DNA from: Rhodopirellula sp.
GTDB taxonomy: Bacteria > Planctomycetota > Planctomycetia > Pirellulales > Pirellulaceae
NCBI GenBank assembly: GCA_002698965.1
Contig: PAAT01000074.1
Coordinates: forward strand, 1 to 64,000
Direction of reading: 5' to 3'
Length of the DNA: 64,000 nt
Part shown: positions 45,263 through 54,364 of the stretch, in pieces
Numbering within the stretch: position 1 is the stretch's first letter
How the letters are laid out: the number at the start of each line of letters is the position of its first letter
Translations under genes and position numbers: made by a program
The notes under the pieces: generated by a model
Seen by the model: only the letters and a program-made list of their open reading frames with translations
Told to the model about the DNA's origin: nothing
The model's database searches: none

Positions 45263-46213
45263 ATGATGGAATTTGAGACAATTGCTGTCATAGGGCTGGG
45301 CACGATGGGCCATGGTATTGCTCAGACCGTGGCTTTGGCCGGAGGGCAGGTTCGCGCATTTGATATTAATGCAAAGGATGTTCAGGACTTACATAGTCGC
45401 GTTTCGAGGAATCTGGCCGTCATGGTAGAGGAAGAAACGATTCCTGAAGTCAATATAGAAGAAGTGTTGAGTCGTATCATATGCTGTCATGATGAAATGG
45501 ATGCACTAACAGGGGTGGACTTTGTAGTGGAGGCGATCGCAGAGGAACTGCAGCTGAAACAGGCCTTCTTTTCTCGTTGTGAAGCTGCAGTGAGTTCGAA
45601 GACCATTTTAGCAAGCAATACTTCCAGCTTCCCCATGTCAAAAATTGCCGAAGGATTGGAGACATCTTCGCGTATGCTTAATACGCACTGGTTTAATCCT
45701 CCTCACGTGATTCCGGTTGTCGAAGTTATTCCGTGTGCACAGACGAGTCCTGAAACGATAAACCGAACGATCAGGTTTCTCAAAGAACTTGGTAAGCATC
45801 CTGTACGCATCAATCAGGAAGTCCCGGGGTTTGTATTGAATCGTTTGCAGATAGCATTGTTCCGGGAGATGCTAGATTTGGTGGGGCGAGATGTCATATC
45901 TGCGGAGGATTTAGATATAGCGGTGCGAGGGAGTTTAGGGTTGCGATGGGCAGCTGTAGGACCTATGCGAGTGGGTGATTTTGGCGGTTGGGATATTTTG
46001 TCCAAAGTCTATGAGGTCCTGGCGACAGAGCTACGTAGTGATGCTCGTTTACCTGAGGTCCTTGAGCAGATGCGGTCACAAGGAGAGCTTGGGCTAAAAA
46101 CAGGGCAAGGCTTCTTCGAGTTTCCTGCCGAGCAACAGGAGCGAATTGCTGCCGAGAAAGATCGTAAATTTATGGCTTGGGCAAAATTACTTCGTGACAG
46201 TTATGATGCTTAG
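45263..46213 (+). CDS. 3-hydroxyacyl-CoA dehydrogenase (NAD-binding + C-terminal)
   Basis: 316 residues. The Rossmann motif is IGLGTMGHGIAQ (about 9-20), followed by DFVVEAIAEELQLKQAFF and ASNTSSFPMSKIAEGL. The catalytic LNTHWFNPPHVIPVVEVIP block contains the dyad-forming His. The C-terminal helical domain begins near GFVLNRLQIALFREM. It oxidises 3-hydroxyacyl-CoA in beta-oxidation or related short-chain (for example hydroxybutyryl-CoA) routes. ATG 45263 and 45266 are tandem starts. It converges with the amidohydrolase gene across 12 bp. Confidence 0.92.
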   Translation: MMEFETIAVIGLGTMGHGIAQTVALAGGQVRAFDINAKDVQDLHSRVSRNLAVMVEEETIPEVNIEEVLSRIICCHDEMDALTGVDFVVEAIAEELQLKQAFFSRCEAAVSSKTILASNTSSFPMSKIAEGLETSSRMLNTHWFNPPHVIPVVEVIPCAQTSPETINRTIRFLKELGKHPVRINQEVPGFVLNRLQIALFREMLDLVGRDVISAEDLDIAVRGSLGLRWAAVGPMRVGDFGGWDILSKVYEVLATELRSDARLPEVLEQMRSQGELGLKTGQGFFEFPAEQQERIAAEKDRKFMAWAKLLRDSYDA

Positions 46214-46225
46214 CCGGTATCCGAT

Positions 46226-47191
46226 TTAATTCTCGATATGGAATAGTCGTGCCGCATTATTCCAAAAGATATCTTCGATTTGGTTTTCGGTTAATTTCTC
46301 TGACCAGCATGCCCACTTGAGTGAACGAAGATGCTCAAGACCGACCAGGACAGGGTTTACTTGAGCGTGTTTTTCTCCCCAGACCGGGGTATCTTCATAG
46401 AGCCATAAGAATGAATCTGCCGCTCCCAAACTTCGTCCTCGAAGGTGGCTTACAGGATAATCACAACCGTACATAAAACGTTCGTGCCCCAGGATTCGGA
46501 AGATAGTCTGATGGGCCATCGGTTCACAGTTGGCACTACTGTCAAACCATAGGTTTGGGAGTCCTTTTAATTTAGGAAGGCCCTGAAGGTTGTGTGCGGG
46601 CTGAAATGCGCGGGCCGAGTGCGCCAGTATGAGTTGCATTTGAGGATACTTTTGACAGTAGTAGCGAATGCATTCGATATTAGCATCGTTGGCCAACGCA
46701 TTTTTTTTGACGATGTGAAGTGTAATGAACCAACTTTGCTCATGACATAGCCTCACCTGGTGTTCGGGAAGGAATGCCTGAATATCGGCTTCCCATGTTG
46801 GCGATGTCTTCGCCATATTGTGGTAACATTTGAGTCCCGTTGCACCTAATCGCGTTGCATGCTCCAGTATCCAGTCCGAATCATCATCAGGTTTCACAAA
46901 GAAGTTGCAGCGATTATAGGGATGAGCATTCTTTTGTCGAGCCGCCCATTCATTCGCTTCCAGTTGATATGCTAACGAGTCTTTTCCCACGAAAGGAATA
47001 AACATCGCGTAAGTGGGACGTTGACCGTGCAATGACGTCATGGCGGATTGGTAGTCAGTCCAATCAACGGATTGGTCACTGAATGAATAGAATTCAGGTT
47101 TCCAGATATGAGTGTGTGCATCGTAGATGCGATCAGGAAGAAATGAATCTATTTCTCGTTCAAAAAACTCAAGATCGTGTGCGGATTTCAC
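46226..47191 (-). CDS. Amidohydrolase-2-like metal-dependent hydrolase
   Basis: 321 residues, cytoplasmic. RIYDAHTHIWK is the N-terminal H-x-H metal motif. Later blocks include TGLKCYHNMAKTSP, a QLILAHSARAF segment and RFMYGCDYPVSH, where D would be the C-terminal metal ligand. The family contains decarboxylases and lactonases. Substrate unknown. It is divergent from the repeat-protein gene at 47770 over a 578-bp gap. Confidence 0.85.
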   Translation of the reverse strand: MKSAHDLEFFEREIDSFLPDRIYDAHTHIWKPEFYSFSDQSVDWTDYQSAMTSLHGQRPTYAMFIPFVGKDSLAYQLEANEWAARQKNAHPYNRCNFFVKPDDDSDWILEHATRLGATGLKCYHNMAKTSPTWEADIQAFLPEHQVRLCHEQSWFITLHIVKKNALANDANIECIRYYCQKYPQMQLILAHSARAFQPAHNLQGLPKLKGLPNLWFDSSANCEPMAHQTIFRILGHERFMYGCDYPVSHLRGRSLGAADSFLWLYEDTPVWGEKHAQVNPVLVGLEHLRSLKWACWSEKLTENQIEDIFWNNAARLFHIEN

Positions 47192-47769
47192 GAGTTACCT
47201 ATTCAATAGAATGTCATACAAATGCGATGAAAAGCATCGGCCCAGCGTTGTGGAACTAGAATTAATGTTTTGTCGTAGACTCGGTAAAAAACTCGGATGA
47301 GGCAGTACATGGATTGTATGATTTGATTGATGGCCAGTCACGATGATTTGTACGAAAGATCAATTGTTGATTGCTTGCTCGAATCATCAGGATCGCTTTG
47401 ACTTTGTAAAAGTGTTTGGGAATGTTCGGTACAGTACCGTCACGGTCACACTCTAATATGCTGAATCAATATAAGGTTTTGCGGTGATTTTATGCACTTG
47501 CTGAACAGTAAGAACGACCATCCTTAATGTCGCTATGGCTGCGGATTCTGTTCCGCCCTCTTTTCTATTTGAGACGTAATGGAACGGTGATCTATGATAT
47601 GTTAGCGGGAAGATACCTACGAGTTTATAAATCAATCACATCCTAGTTCTGAGATTCTTTGATTGCTGGGGTAAACTAGTTTGTGTTTCTACCATATGAT
47701 AACGGCAAGGGATTTACGGTACTAATTTTGTCTTGATTACGAAGACCACTGCTTCTTAGGAGATTTTTA
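47192..47769. other. 578-bp divergent intergenic region
   Basis: No credible gene. It contains one small odd palindrome, CGGTAC-A-GTACCG (47427-47439), and presumably promoters for both divergent genes. A minus-strand frame at 47453-47635 has no coding character. AGGAG sits just before ATG 47770. Confidence 0.5.
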
Positions 47770-49062
47770 ATGACGTTCTTCAAGCCTGCTCTATTTACCC
47801 TGTTCGTTTTGTTTGTCGGACTTTCTAGTATTGTGTTCATTAAATCAGATGTCCGTGGAGAAGCATTGCAGGACAAGCAGAAGTCTCAAGCTAAGCAAGC
47901 GGCAGATCAGGATACCGACAAGGCTCAAATCAAAGCCGCCTTCAAGGCGGGCAAGATTACAGAGGCGGAGGCTAAGGAAAAATTCCAGGCGCTGAATAAG
48001 AAGCAGTCGGGAACGAGTACTAATAAGACAGTTTCTGAGAAAAAGCCCGAGAAAGATTTAGATGTAGTAAAAGCACAAATCGAAGCTGCTCTCAAGGAGG
48101 GGAAAATCACTGAAGCTCAGGCGAAGCAAAAGTATGCTGCGCTGTACAGTAAAAAATCAGAAACGAGTAAAGAGAAGGTGGCTGCTGGTAAGGGTAAGGA
48201 ATTAAAAACCGAAGCCTATCCCGAATTTATTGAAAAGCTGGCAGAGTTAGTGGAAGCAGGAAAGATTACCAAGGCCGAAGCAACGGATTTATATAATTCT
48301 GTTGTTAAGAAGAAAGTCTTTACGCCAAAGAAAGGTGTAAATGGAGCGGATTACAAAATTAATTCTCTCGAAGAGCAAAAGCGGCTACAAAAAATACTTC
48401 CTTTAACTTCCACCGGCGATGACAAGGAAGGGCCTGTGGCCTGTGGATTCTTTGGGTGGGCTGCCGATGCAACGCACCGTTTTATGGATAATAGTCACAA
48501 GGGAGAAGCCCGTCAGATCCATGGGCTTTCATTCCGGCTTGATTACCGAGACCATGACACAATCGGAAGAACCTGGGATAACATTACGGTGAAGATTGCC
48601 CATGGAAACTGGAGTTCCATTAAGTACAATGCTTCCCAGGACTATGAACTATTAGACGGTGAGCTAACGGTTTTTAGTAAGGAATGGACGTTTCCAACAT
48701 TAAAAGGATATCCCGCGTTAAAGCCGGCTGAATGGGGCGGTCCTCAAAATTGCTTAAACTTCCAGTTTGACGAACCGTTTATGTACAACGGTAAAGATGC
48801 GATCTACGTTGAATTTACGTTTTCCGGTGGCAAAACGGAAGATGCTCGGAAATGGGAAGGTGATTTACCTTATGGATTTGAATATTATTTAGATTCGATG
48901 CAACAAATAGGTGGATGGCGAATGGCCGGAGAAGCAAAGGGTTTGTATCTTCCTCCACGTGTGGAGGCCGTTGTCTCTTATACCGCCGGCGGTCAGTCTG
49001 TCTGGACATCATCAGCCAAAGGAATGCCATACTTAAATTGGGATTTTCGTAAAGCGAGATAG
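47770..49062 (+). CDS. Secreted repeat protein with three SHOCT-like helix repeats and a beta-rich C-terminal domain
   Basis: 430 residues with a signal peptide (about 1-30). Three helical repeats of the form 'xx-A-x-KxGKITEAxAKxK-x-x-AL' start at residues 51, 101 and 151, an exact 50-residue spacing. The core GKITEAEAKEKFQAL recalls SHOCT domains. Residues 195-430 form a separate domain (GFFGWAADATHRFMD, GLSFRLDYRDHDTIG, NCLNFQFDEPFMYNG) that I do not recognise. A good AGGAG ribosome site precedes ATG 47770. Function unknown; probably extracytoplasmic protein-protein binding. Confidence 0.65.
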   Translation: MTFFKPALFTLFVLFVGLSSIVFIKSDVRGEALQDKQKSQAKQAADQDTDKAQIKAAFKAGKITEAEAKEKFQALNKKQSGTSTNKTVSEKKPEKDLDVVKAQIEAALKEGKITEAQAKQKYAALYSKKSETSKEKVAAGKGKELKTEAYPEFIEKLAELVEAGKITKAEATDLYNSVVKKKVFTPKKGVNGADYKINSLEEQKRLQKILPLTSTGDDKEGPVACGFFGWAADATHRFMDNSHKGEARQIHGLSFRLDYRDHDTIGRTWDNITVKIAHGNWSSIKYNASQDYELLDGELTVFSKEWTFPTLKGYPALKPAEWGGPQNCLNFQFDEPFMYNGKDAIYVEFTFSGGKTEDARKWEGDLPYGFEYYLDSMQQIGGWRMAGEAKGLYLPPRVEAVVSYTAGGQSVWTSSAKGMPYLNWDFRKAR

Positions 49063-49122
49063 TTGTGCACTTGTCGCTTTAATTCTTATTGCTAGATCAC
49101 AATCGGAGTGATTAAGGCCGCT

Positions 49123-51423
49123 ATGAACATTAGATGCCGTTTGTTGGTTGTTGCCGTTGCTTACGCTTTATTAGCGAATGCTCTAAAGGCGGAATCCACC
49201 TTTGCGAACTATGAAAGCCCTCAAACGCATTCATTGAAGATTTCTCAGGATGGTAGGCGATTATATGCGGTGAACACGCCGGCAAATCTGTTGATGGTAT
49301 ACTCTCTGGAACAGCCAAATTCACCCAAATTACTTTTAGAAGTCCCTGTTGGTATCGAGCCAATCTCGCTGGCTATTCGTAATGCTACTGAAGTGTGGGT
49401 GCTAAACCATATTTCAGATTCGATCAGTGTGGTGGATTTGGATCGGGGGGTGGTTTCAGCAACCATTCAGGTGGGTGATCGTCCCGGGGATATCGTGTTT
49501 GCGAAACAACAGCAACGGGCGTTTGTAAGTTCAATGACCGAGCGCTGTGTTTACGTGATTGATACAGACAGTCAAAAAACCGTTAGTAAAATTTCTATCG
49601 CCGGAAATAATCCGCGTTCTCTCGCGGTAAGTCAGGACGGAGAAAAAGTTTGGGTTGCAATTCATCATTCGGGGAATCAAACCACTGTGGTTAGTCATCA
49701 TCAGGCTCCGGATCCACCCCAAGCCACAAACGTGGATCTACCGGTGGCTCCCAAACAAGGTGTTATCGTCAGCACAAATGACAAGCTTTGGAGGAAACAA
49801 GATCAGGCTCAACTTGCCGACCATGATGTTATGGAAATCGACACGAATCAGTTAAAGGTGAGGCGATCTTTTTCCACAGTAGGGACTATTTTATTTAATC
49901 TCGCTCAGCATCCTCAAACCGGCGATCTGTGGGTAACGAATACCGAAGCCCGGAACTTTGTGCGATTCGAGCCGGCTTTGCGCGGACATGTTGTTGATAA
50001 TCGGATCACAATCTTTAAGCCGGAACCGGATGCTGATTTGGTGGTTTTGGATTTGAATGAGGGGCTGGATTACTCGATTCTCCCCAACATGGCTGCTCTG
50101 GAAACGGCGATGGCTCAGCCAACGGATATTATTTTCAATCAAAGTGGTTCTCGAGGATTTGTTACATCTTTTGGAACAGATCGTGTTGCGATCCTCGATG
50201 GTGCAGGAAAAATCCAAAGCTATGTCGATGTCGGCGATAGCGTTGGGGCAAATGTGAACACTCGGTTCAAGCGCGGCCCGCGGGCACTGGCTTTACACCC
50301 CCAGGAGCAAAATCTCTATGTTCTCAACCGGCTTTCAAATTCAATTTCCATCGTGAATCTCGAACAGGGAATGCAAATCCGGGAAGTGGAGATGCAGGAT
50401 CCAACGCCTGAAGAAGTACGCCAAGGACGAGGCTATTTGTTTGACGCCAAATTGTCAGGCAATGGTACGGTATCTTGTGCTTCCTGTCATATTGATGGGG
50501 ATCGAGACGGGCTTGCCTGGGATCTTGGTGATCCTGGCGGCGATTTATTTAACGATGGTAGTGCGAATCCTTTGCATCCCATGAAAGGGCCGCTAATGAC
50601 TCAGACATTACGCGGTTTGGCAGGGGATCGTATTTTTCATTGGAGGGCAGATCGTCCCGGGCTAATCGCGTTTAATGGAACGTTTCCCAATCTTATGGGA
50701 GGTGCATTGTTGGCAGATGAAGATATGCAATTATTCGCTGATTATATGAAGAGCATTCTTTTTGGAAGTAACCCTTTGGTTGAGACGGCTGAGTTCAAAC
50801 GTGGGGAAGAAATTTTTAATTCCCGAATGGCGATCGCTAAGGAAGGCAAAAATCAGTTTAGATGTGTCGATTGCCATAAACGAATTTCGGGATCCGGGTC
50901 AACTGGCTTTAGTGGATTGATTGGACAGTCAACCAAAGCGGCTCAACTGCGAGGGTTAAATGAACGGCTAGTGTTTCAGGGAGATATAAGAGTTAACGGG
51001 TTCGGTTTTGGTGCAGATGGTTCAAAGCAAACATTATTTGAATTTCTTGGTGATAGCCATCGCTTTGAAAAAATATCATCACAGGATAAGAAATCTCTCG
51101 AAGCCTTTCTCCTTGGATTTCCAACGGAAACACCACCGATTGTAGGCAAAACAATTACGATTTCATCAGAGCAGGCAAATGATGCGACTTGTTTGCTTGC
51201 AATTACAGCATTGCTGGAAGATGCTGTTGCTGTCGATTGTGAAGTTAAGTTAATGGGGGTTCTTAACGGAAATGTTCTTAAACATACCTACATTGCTGAC
51301 GCGAATAGTTTTTCCGCCATCGGAAATACTGAAGATTCATCGTTAAATCTAGAAGAACTACTCGAGACACTGTCGAGCGATGATTCAGCGTCGATTTCTT
51401 TGACGGTTTATCCAAAGCCCTAG
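49123..51423 (+). CDS. Secreted YVTN-type propeller protein with two cytochrome c heme sites
   Basis: About 766 residues from ATG 49123 (signal peptide MNIRCRLLVVAVAYALLANA). GTG 49108 upstream is less likely. Residues 30-430 are YVTN/NHL repeats (GRRLYAVNTPANLLMVYSLE, EVWVLNHISDSISVVDLDRG and similar). Heme sites are CASCH near 452 and CVDCH near 581. The build resembles di-heme cytochrome or electron-transfer proteins of the MauG/CCP wider group fused to a propeller. A gene for a SASA-type esterase follows 66 bp later. Confidence 0.85.
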   Translation: MNIRCRLLVVAVAYALLANALKAESTFANYESPQTHSLKISQDGRRLYAVNTPANLLMVYSLEQPNSPKLLLEVPVGIEPISLAIRNATEVWVLNHISDSISVVDLDRGVVSATIQVGDRPGDIVFAKQQQRAFVSSMTERCVYVIDTDSQKTVSKISIAGNNPRSLAVSQDGEKVWVAIHHSGNQTTVVSHHQAPDPPQATNVDLPVAPKQGVIVSTNDKLWRKQDQAQLADHDVMEIDTNQLKVRRSFSTVGTILFNLAQHPQTGDLWVTNTEARNFVRFEPALRGHVVDNRITIFKPEPDADLVVLDLNEGLDYSILPNMAALETAMAQPTDIIFNQSGSRGFVTSFGTDRVAILDGAGKIQSYVDVGDSVGANVNTRFKRGPRALALHPQEQNLYVLNRLSNSISIVNLEQGMQIREVEMQDPTPEEVRQGRGYLFDAKLSGNGTVSCASCHIDGDRDGLAWDLGDPGGDLFNDGSANPLHPMKGPLMTQTLRGLAGDRIFHWRADRPGLIAFNGTFPNLMGGALLADEDMQLFADYMKSILFGSNPLVETAEFKRGEEIFNSRMAIAKEGKNQFRCVDCHKRISGSGSTGFSGLIGQSTKAAQLRGLNERLVFQGDIRVNGFGFGADGSKQTLFEFLGDSHRFEKISSQDKKSLEAFLLGFPTETPPIVGKTITISSEQANDATCLLAITALLEDAVAVDCEVKLMGVLNGNVLKHTYIADANSFSAIGNTEDSSLNLEELLETLSSDDSASISLTVYPKP

Positions 51424-51489
51424 GATTATTATGATGCGACAAGCATGTTTAAACTGTCTGGCTGTCTCGAATTAGATTGAAAAGAGAAA

Positions 51490-52902
51490 ATGGTGTCGAG
51501 AAAATTTGAATTGCTAATTGCTTTTCTAACCCTGTTAGTCATTTCGATGACTTGCTTCTCTGCTGAAGAACCGGTCAAGGTCTATATCCTTTCGGGCCAG
51601 TCCAATATGGTGGGGATTGGGCAGGTAACCGGTGGAGGCTCGCGATGGGGATCCCAGTTTACCGATATTGAAGTTTCCGTCTATGAAGGCGAATATGCCC
51701 CCGGTGCTGACTACAATTCCCTCAAGCCATTAAAAACAATCAAACCGGCGAGTTTTGGCGGAGTGACTCCCACTCCGTATCCGGGCGGGGGTACGCATGT
51801 AGCGCGGGGATTTGTTACCGTTAAAGAGGACGGTGTCTATGAATTTCGACCGGGTTATGGCGGTTCCACTGTAAATCTTATGGAAGTGGGTGGAAAGCAA
51901 GTACATGTCAAGATGCCCGAAAGCGAATCAGAATTTTTCCCCATCAAGCTGAGGGGAGGGGAAAAAGTACCATTTAAGATTATCTACTTAAATCCCCAGG
52001 CAAATGGTCTGGGATGGATTGCTCGTGTTGATATTCCCGGTACGCTGTCCTCCGTGGTGAGACAGGATGGCAAGTTTCCTTACTTGCTCAACGAAAGCGA
52101 CGGTTGGGTTTCTCGGGATGACGTCTGGTATAAGGGAGTGATTACGGCAGGAGCAAATAAGTGGCTGTCTGTTGGTTGCGGAGCAACTGCTAACAGTATC
52201 GGTCCGGAACTTGGATTTGGGCATAAACTTGGTGATTATCATGACGAGCCGGTCCTCCTACTAAAGGCATCACAGGGTAATCGTTCTTTGGCCTGGGATT
52301 TTCTTCCTCCCGGTAGCAAAAGATTTGAAGCGGATGGATTTGTCTATGCAGGATATAAAGATTCCCCGGCTCGCTGGGAAATTGGTTCCACGCCAGAGCC
52401 AATCAACTGGTATGCGGGTAAACAGTATGATGATTGTTTTAGTGCAGCTCATAAAGTCCTCGAAAACTTCGAGAAGAATTTTCCGCAATGGAAAGGAAGA
52501 GGATTCGAAATAGCAGGCTTTGTCTGGTGGCAAGGACATAAAGACCAAGGAAGCTTGGTTCATGCTCAGCTTTATGAACAAAATTTAGTTCATCTTATAA
52601 AGACACTACGGACTGAATTTGATGCACCGCAAGCTCCCTTTGCGATCGCTACGATTGGTTTTGAGGGTTGGGAAATGGAAGGCAATGCTTTGACGGTTGC
52701 GAAGGCGCAATTAGCCGTCAGTGGTGAGAAGGGTAAGTACCCGGAATTTAAAGGGAATGTTCGCACAATTGAAACACGCGGTTTTTGGCGAGATGAATCA
52801 ATTTCACCTCGAAATCAGGGTTTTCATTACAACCAAAATGCGGAGACATATATGCTTGTCGGTGAGGCTTTAGGTGACGCGATGCTTAGCTTGATTAAAT
52901 AG
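51490..52902 (+). CDS. SASA-type carbohydrate esterase (sialate O-acetylesterase-like)
   Basis: 470 residues with a signal peptide (about 1-24). The nucleophile block is ILSGQSNMVG with S38 in GQSN. GFVWWQGHKDQGS carries the second conserved block, in which acid/base residues sit. An inserted beta domain (about 90-180) interrupts the fold. The family removes acetyl groups from sialic acids or plant polysaccharides. It converges with DUF1501 on the other strand across 21 bp. Confidence 0.88.
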   Translation: MVSRKFELLIAFLTLLVISMTCFSAEEPVKVYILSGQSNMVGIGQVTGGGSRWGSQFTDIEVSVYEGEYAPGADYNSLKPLKTIKPASFGGVTPTPYPGGGTHVARGFVTVKEDGVYEFRPGYGGSTVNLMEVGGKQVHVKMPESESEFFPIKLRGGEKVPFKIIYLNPQANGLGWIARVDIPGTLSSVVRQDGKFPYLLNESDGWVSRDDVWYKGVITAGANKWLSVGCGATANSIGPELGFGHKLGDYHDEPVLLLKASQGNRSLAWDFLPPGSKRFEADGFVYAGYKDSPARWEIGSTPEPINWYAGKQYDDCFSAAHKVLENFEKNFPQWKGRGFEIAGFVWWQGHKDQGSLVHAQLYEQNLVHLIKTLRTEFDAPQAPFAIATIGFEGWEMEGNALTVAKAQLAVSGEKGKYPEFKGNVRTIETRGFWRDESISPRNQGFHYNQNAETYMLVGEALGDAMLSLIK

Positions 52903-52923
52903 AACTAGCCGCGCTAGACTTGC

Positions 52924-54345
52924 TCAGGCAAACGCTTCCTTCACAACCTTGCCTCCATTAAATGTTGCAATCTCGCGACGTCCGCGGTGTTCGTAATAAT
53001 TCTTATACTGATCGATTCCGAGGGCATGGAGAATCGTGGCGTGCACGTCGGCAGGCGAAAGTACTCTTTCAACAGCGGTATAGCCAACTTCGTCGGTGCG
53101 GCCAATCACCTGACCCCCCTGAATTCCACCCCCCGCCATCCACATAGTAAATCCACCAGGTGAATGATCGCGCCCCCCTTTCTTTTCGACGCCCGGGGTT
53201 CGACCGAATTCACCGCCCCAAACAAGTAAGGTGGAGTCTAATAAACCTCGTTGCTTAAGATCTGCTATGAGGCCTGCAATGGGCTTGTCCGATTTTCCGG
53301 AGGCCTTGCCGTGTCCGTCCACAATGTCGTCATGAGAGTCCCAACCATCGACACGCAACTGAATAAATCGAACACCGTTTTCAACTAAACGTCGCGTTAG
53401 AAGGCAGCGAGTGCCAACCTCGCGAGTCTTATCCTCGTTCATTCCATAAAGTGTTTTAGTCGCTTCAGTTTCTTTGGATAAGTCAAAGACTGCCGGAGCA
53501 GCAATTTGCATGCGGAAGGCCAGTTCATAACTTCGCAGGCGAGCTTCCAGTTCACTGTCGTTCCCGGATTTTTGTAGATGACGTGAATTAAGTCGGTTAA
53601 TTAATCCCAATTGACCTGCACGTTCCGCCTCCGCCATCGCTCTAGGCAATTTAAGGTTAGGAATCCCCTCGGCAGCATTAATACCTGTTCCCTGGAATTC
53701 AGATGGCAGAAAAGATGGAGCATAGGTAGGACGCGGACCACCGCCAAGTACCACGAAACCAGGCAGGTTCTGGTTTTCTGTACCAAGTCCATAGTTGACC
53801 CAGGCTCCCAAACTCGGACGATCTCCGGCAATCGAACCGGTCGTCATCATATATTCGCCAGGTACATGAATGACCGTGTCATGTTGGATGCTTTTGATGA
53901 GACAAAGTTCGTCAATGTGTTCGGCTGTATGGGTAACCAACTCGGAAGCCGGGAGGCCGCACTCACCATAATGACGGAACTTAAAAGGGCTTGCCATTAA
54001 ACGACGGGTACCATTACCAAACATTGCCGTTGCTTTGAAATTCTTGCGAATACTTTCAGGCGTTTCCTGACCATCAAGCCTTGTTAATTCGCTCTTGGGA
54101 TCATAGGTGTCGATATGGCTTGGACCACCAGCCATAAACAGAAATATGACACTCTTAGCGGTCGCTTTGTGCGTTGGAGCCAAAGTGGCATCATGGGCTT
54201 GTTCATCAGCCATTAGCCCTGTTGCCGCCAGCCAGCCGAAGCTGAGGGTACCGCCCTGTAACATCTGCCTGCGGGACAGCGAAGTTGACGTGGTTCGGCC
54301 AGAAGGAAAAATGGATGGTGGTTTGTTTTTATTCATTACGATCAT
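52924..54345 (-). CDS. DUF1501-domain protein with Tat-like signal
   Basis: About 473 residues from ATG 54345 (MIVMNKNK). An upstream start at 54381 would overlap the previous gene. A twin-arginine-like signal SLSRRQMLQGG lies near residue 25, so it is probably exported folded. The DUF1501 fold belongs to the alkaline-phosphatase/sulfatase-like superfamily: VIFLFMAGGPSHIDTYDPK, TLLVWGGEFGRTPG and DHSPGGFTMWMAGGG are its blocks. The PSD1 gene directly upstream (20 bp) is the usual partner in Planctomycetes. Enzymatic role unknown. Confidence 0.92.
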   Translation of the reverse strand: MIVMNKNKPPSIFPSGRTTSTSLSRRQMLQGGTLSFGWLAATGLMADEQAHDATLAPTHKATAKSVIFLFMAGGPSHIDTYDPKSELTRLDGQETPESIRKNFKATAMFGNGTRRLMASPFKFRHYGECGLPASELVTHTAEHIDELCLIKSIQHDTVIHVPGEYMMTTGSIAGDRPSLGAWVNYGLGTENQNLPGFVVLGGGPRPTYAPSFLPSEFQGTGINAAEGIPNLKLPRAMAEAERAGQLGLINRLNSRHLQKSGNDSELEARLRSYELAFRMQIAAPAVFDLSKETEATKTLYGMNEDKTREVGTRCLLTRRLVENGVRFIQLRVDGWDSHDDIVDGHGKASGKSDKPIAGLIADLKQRGLLDSTLLVWGGEFGRTPGVEKKGGRDHSPGGFTMWMAGGGIQGGQVIGRTDEVGYTAVERVLSPADVHATILHALGIDQYKNYYEHRGRREIATFNGGKVVKEAFA

Positions 54346-54364
54346 TCGGTTTATCGCTGAGGCA

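Noticed and set aside
47453..47635. 60-residue minus-strand frame in the large intergenic gap
   Set aside because: Short, no ribosome site, no recognised features.
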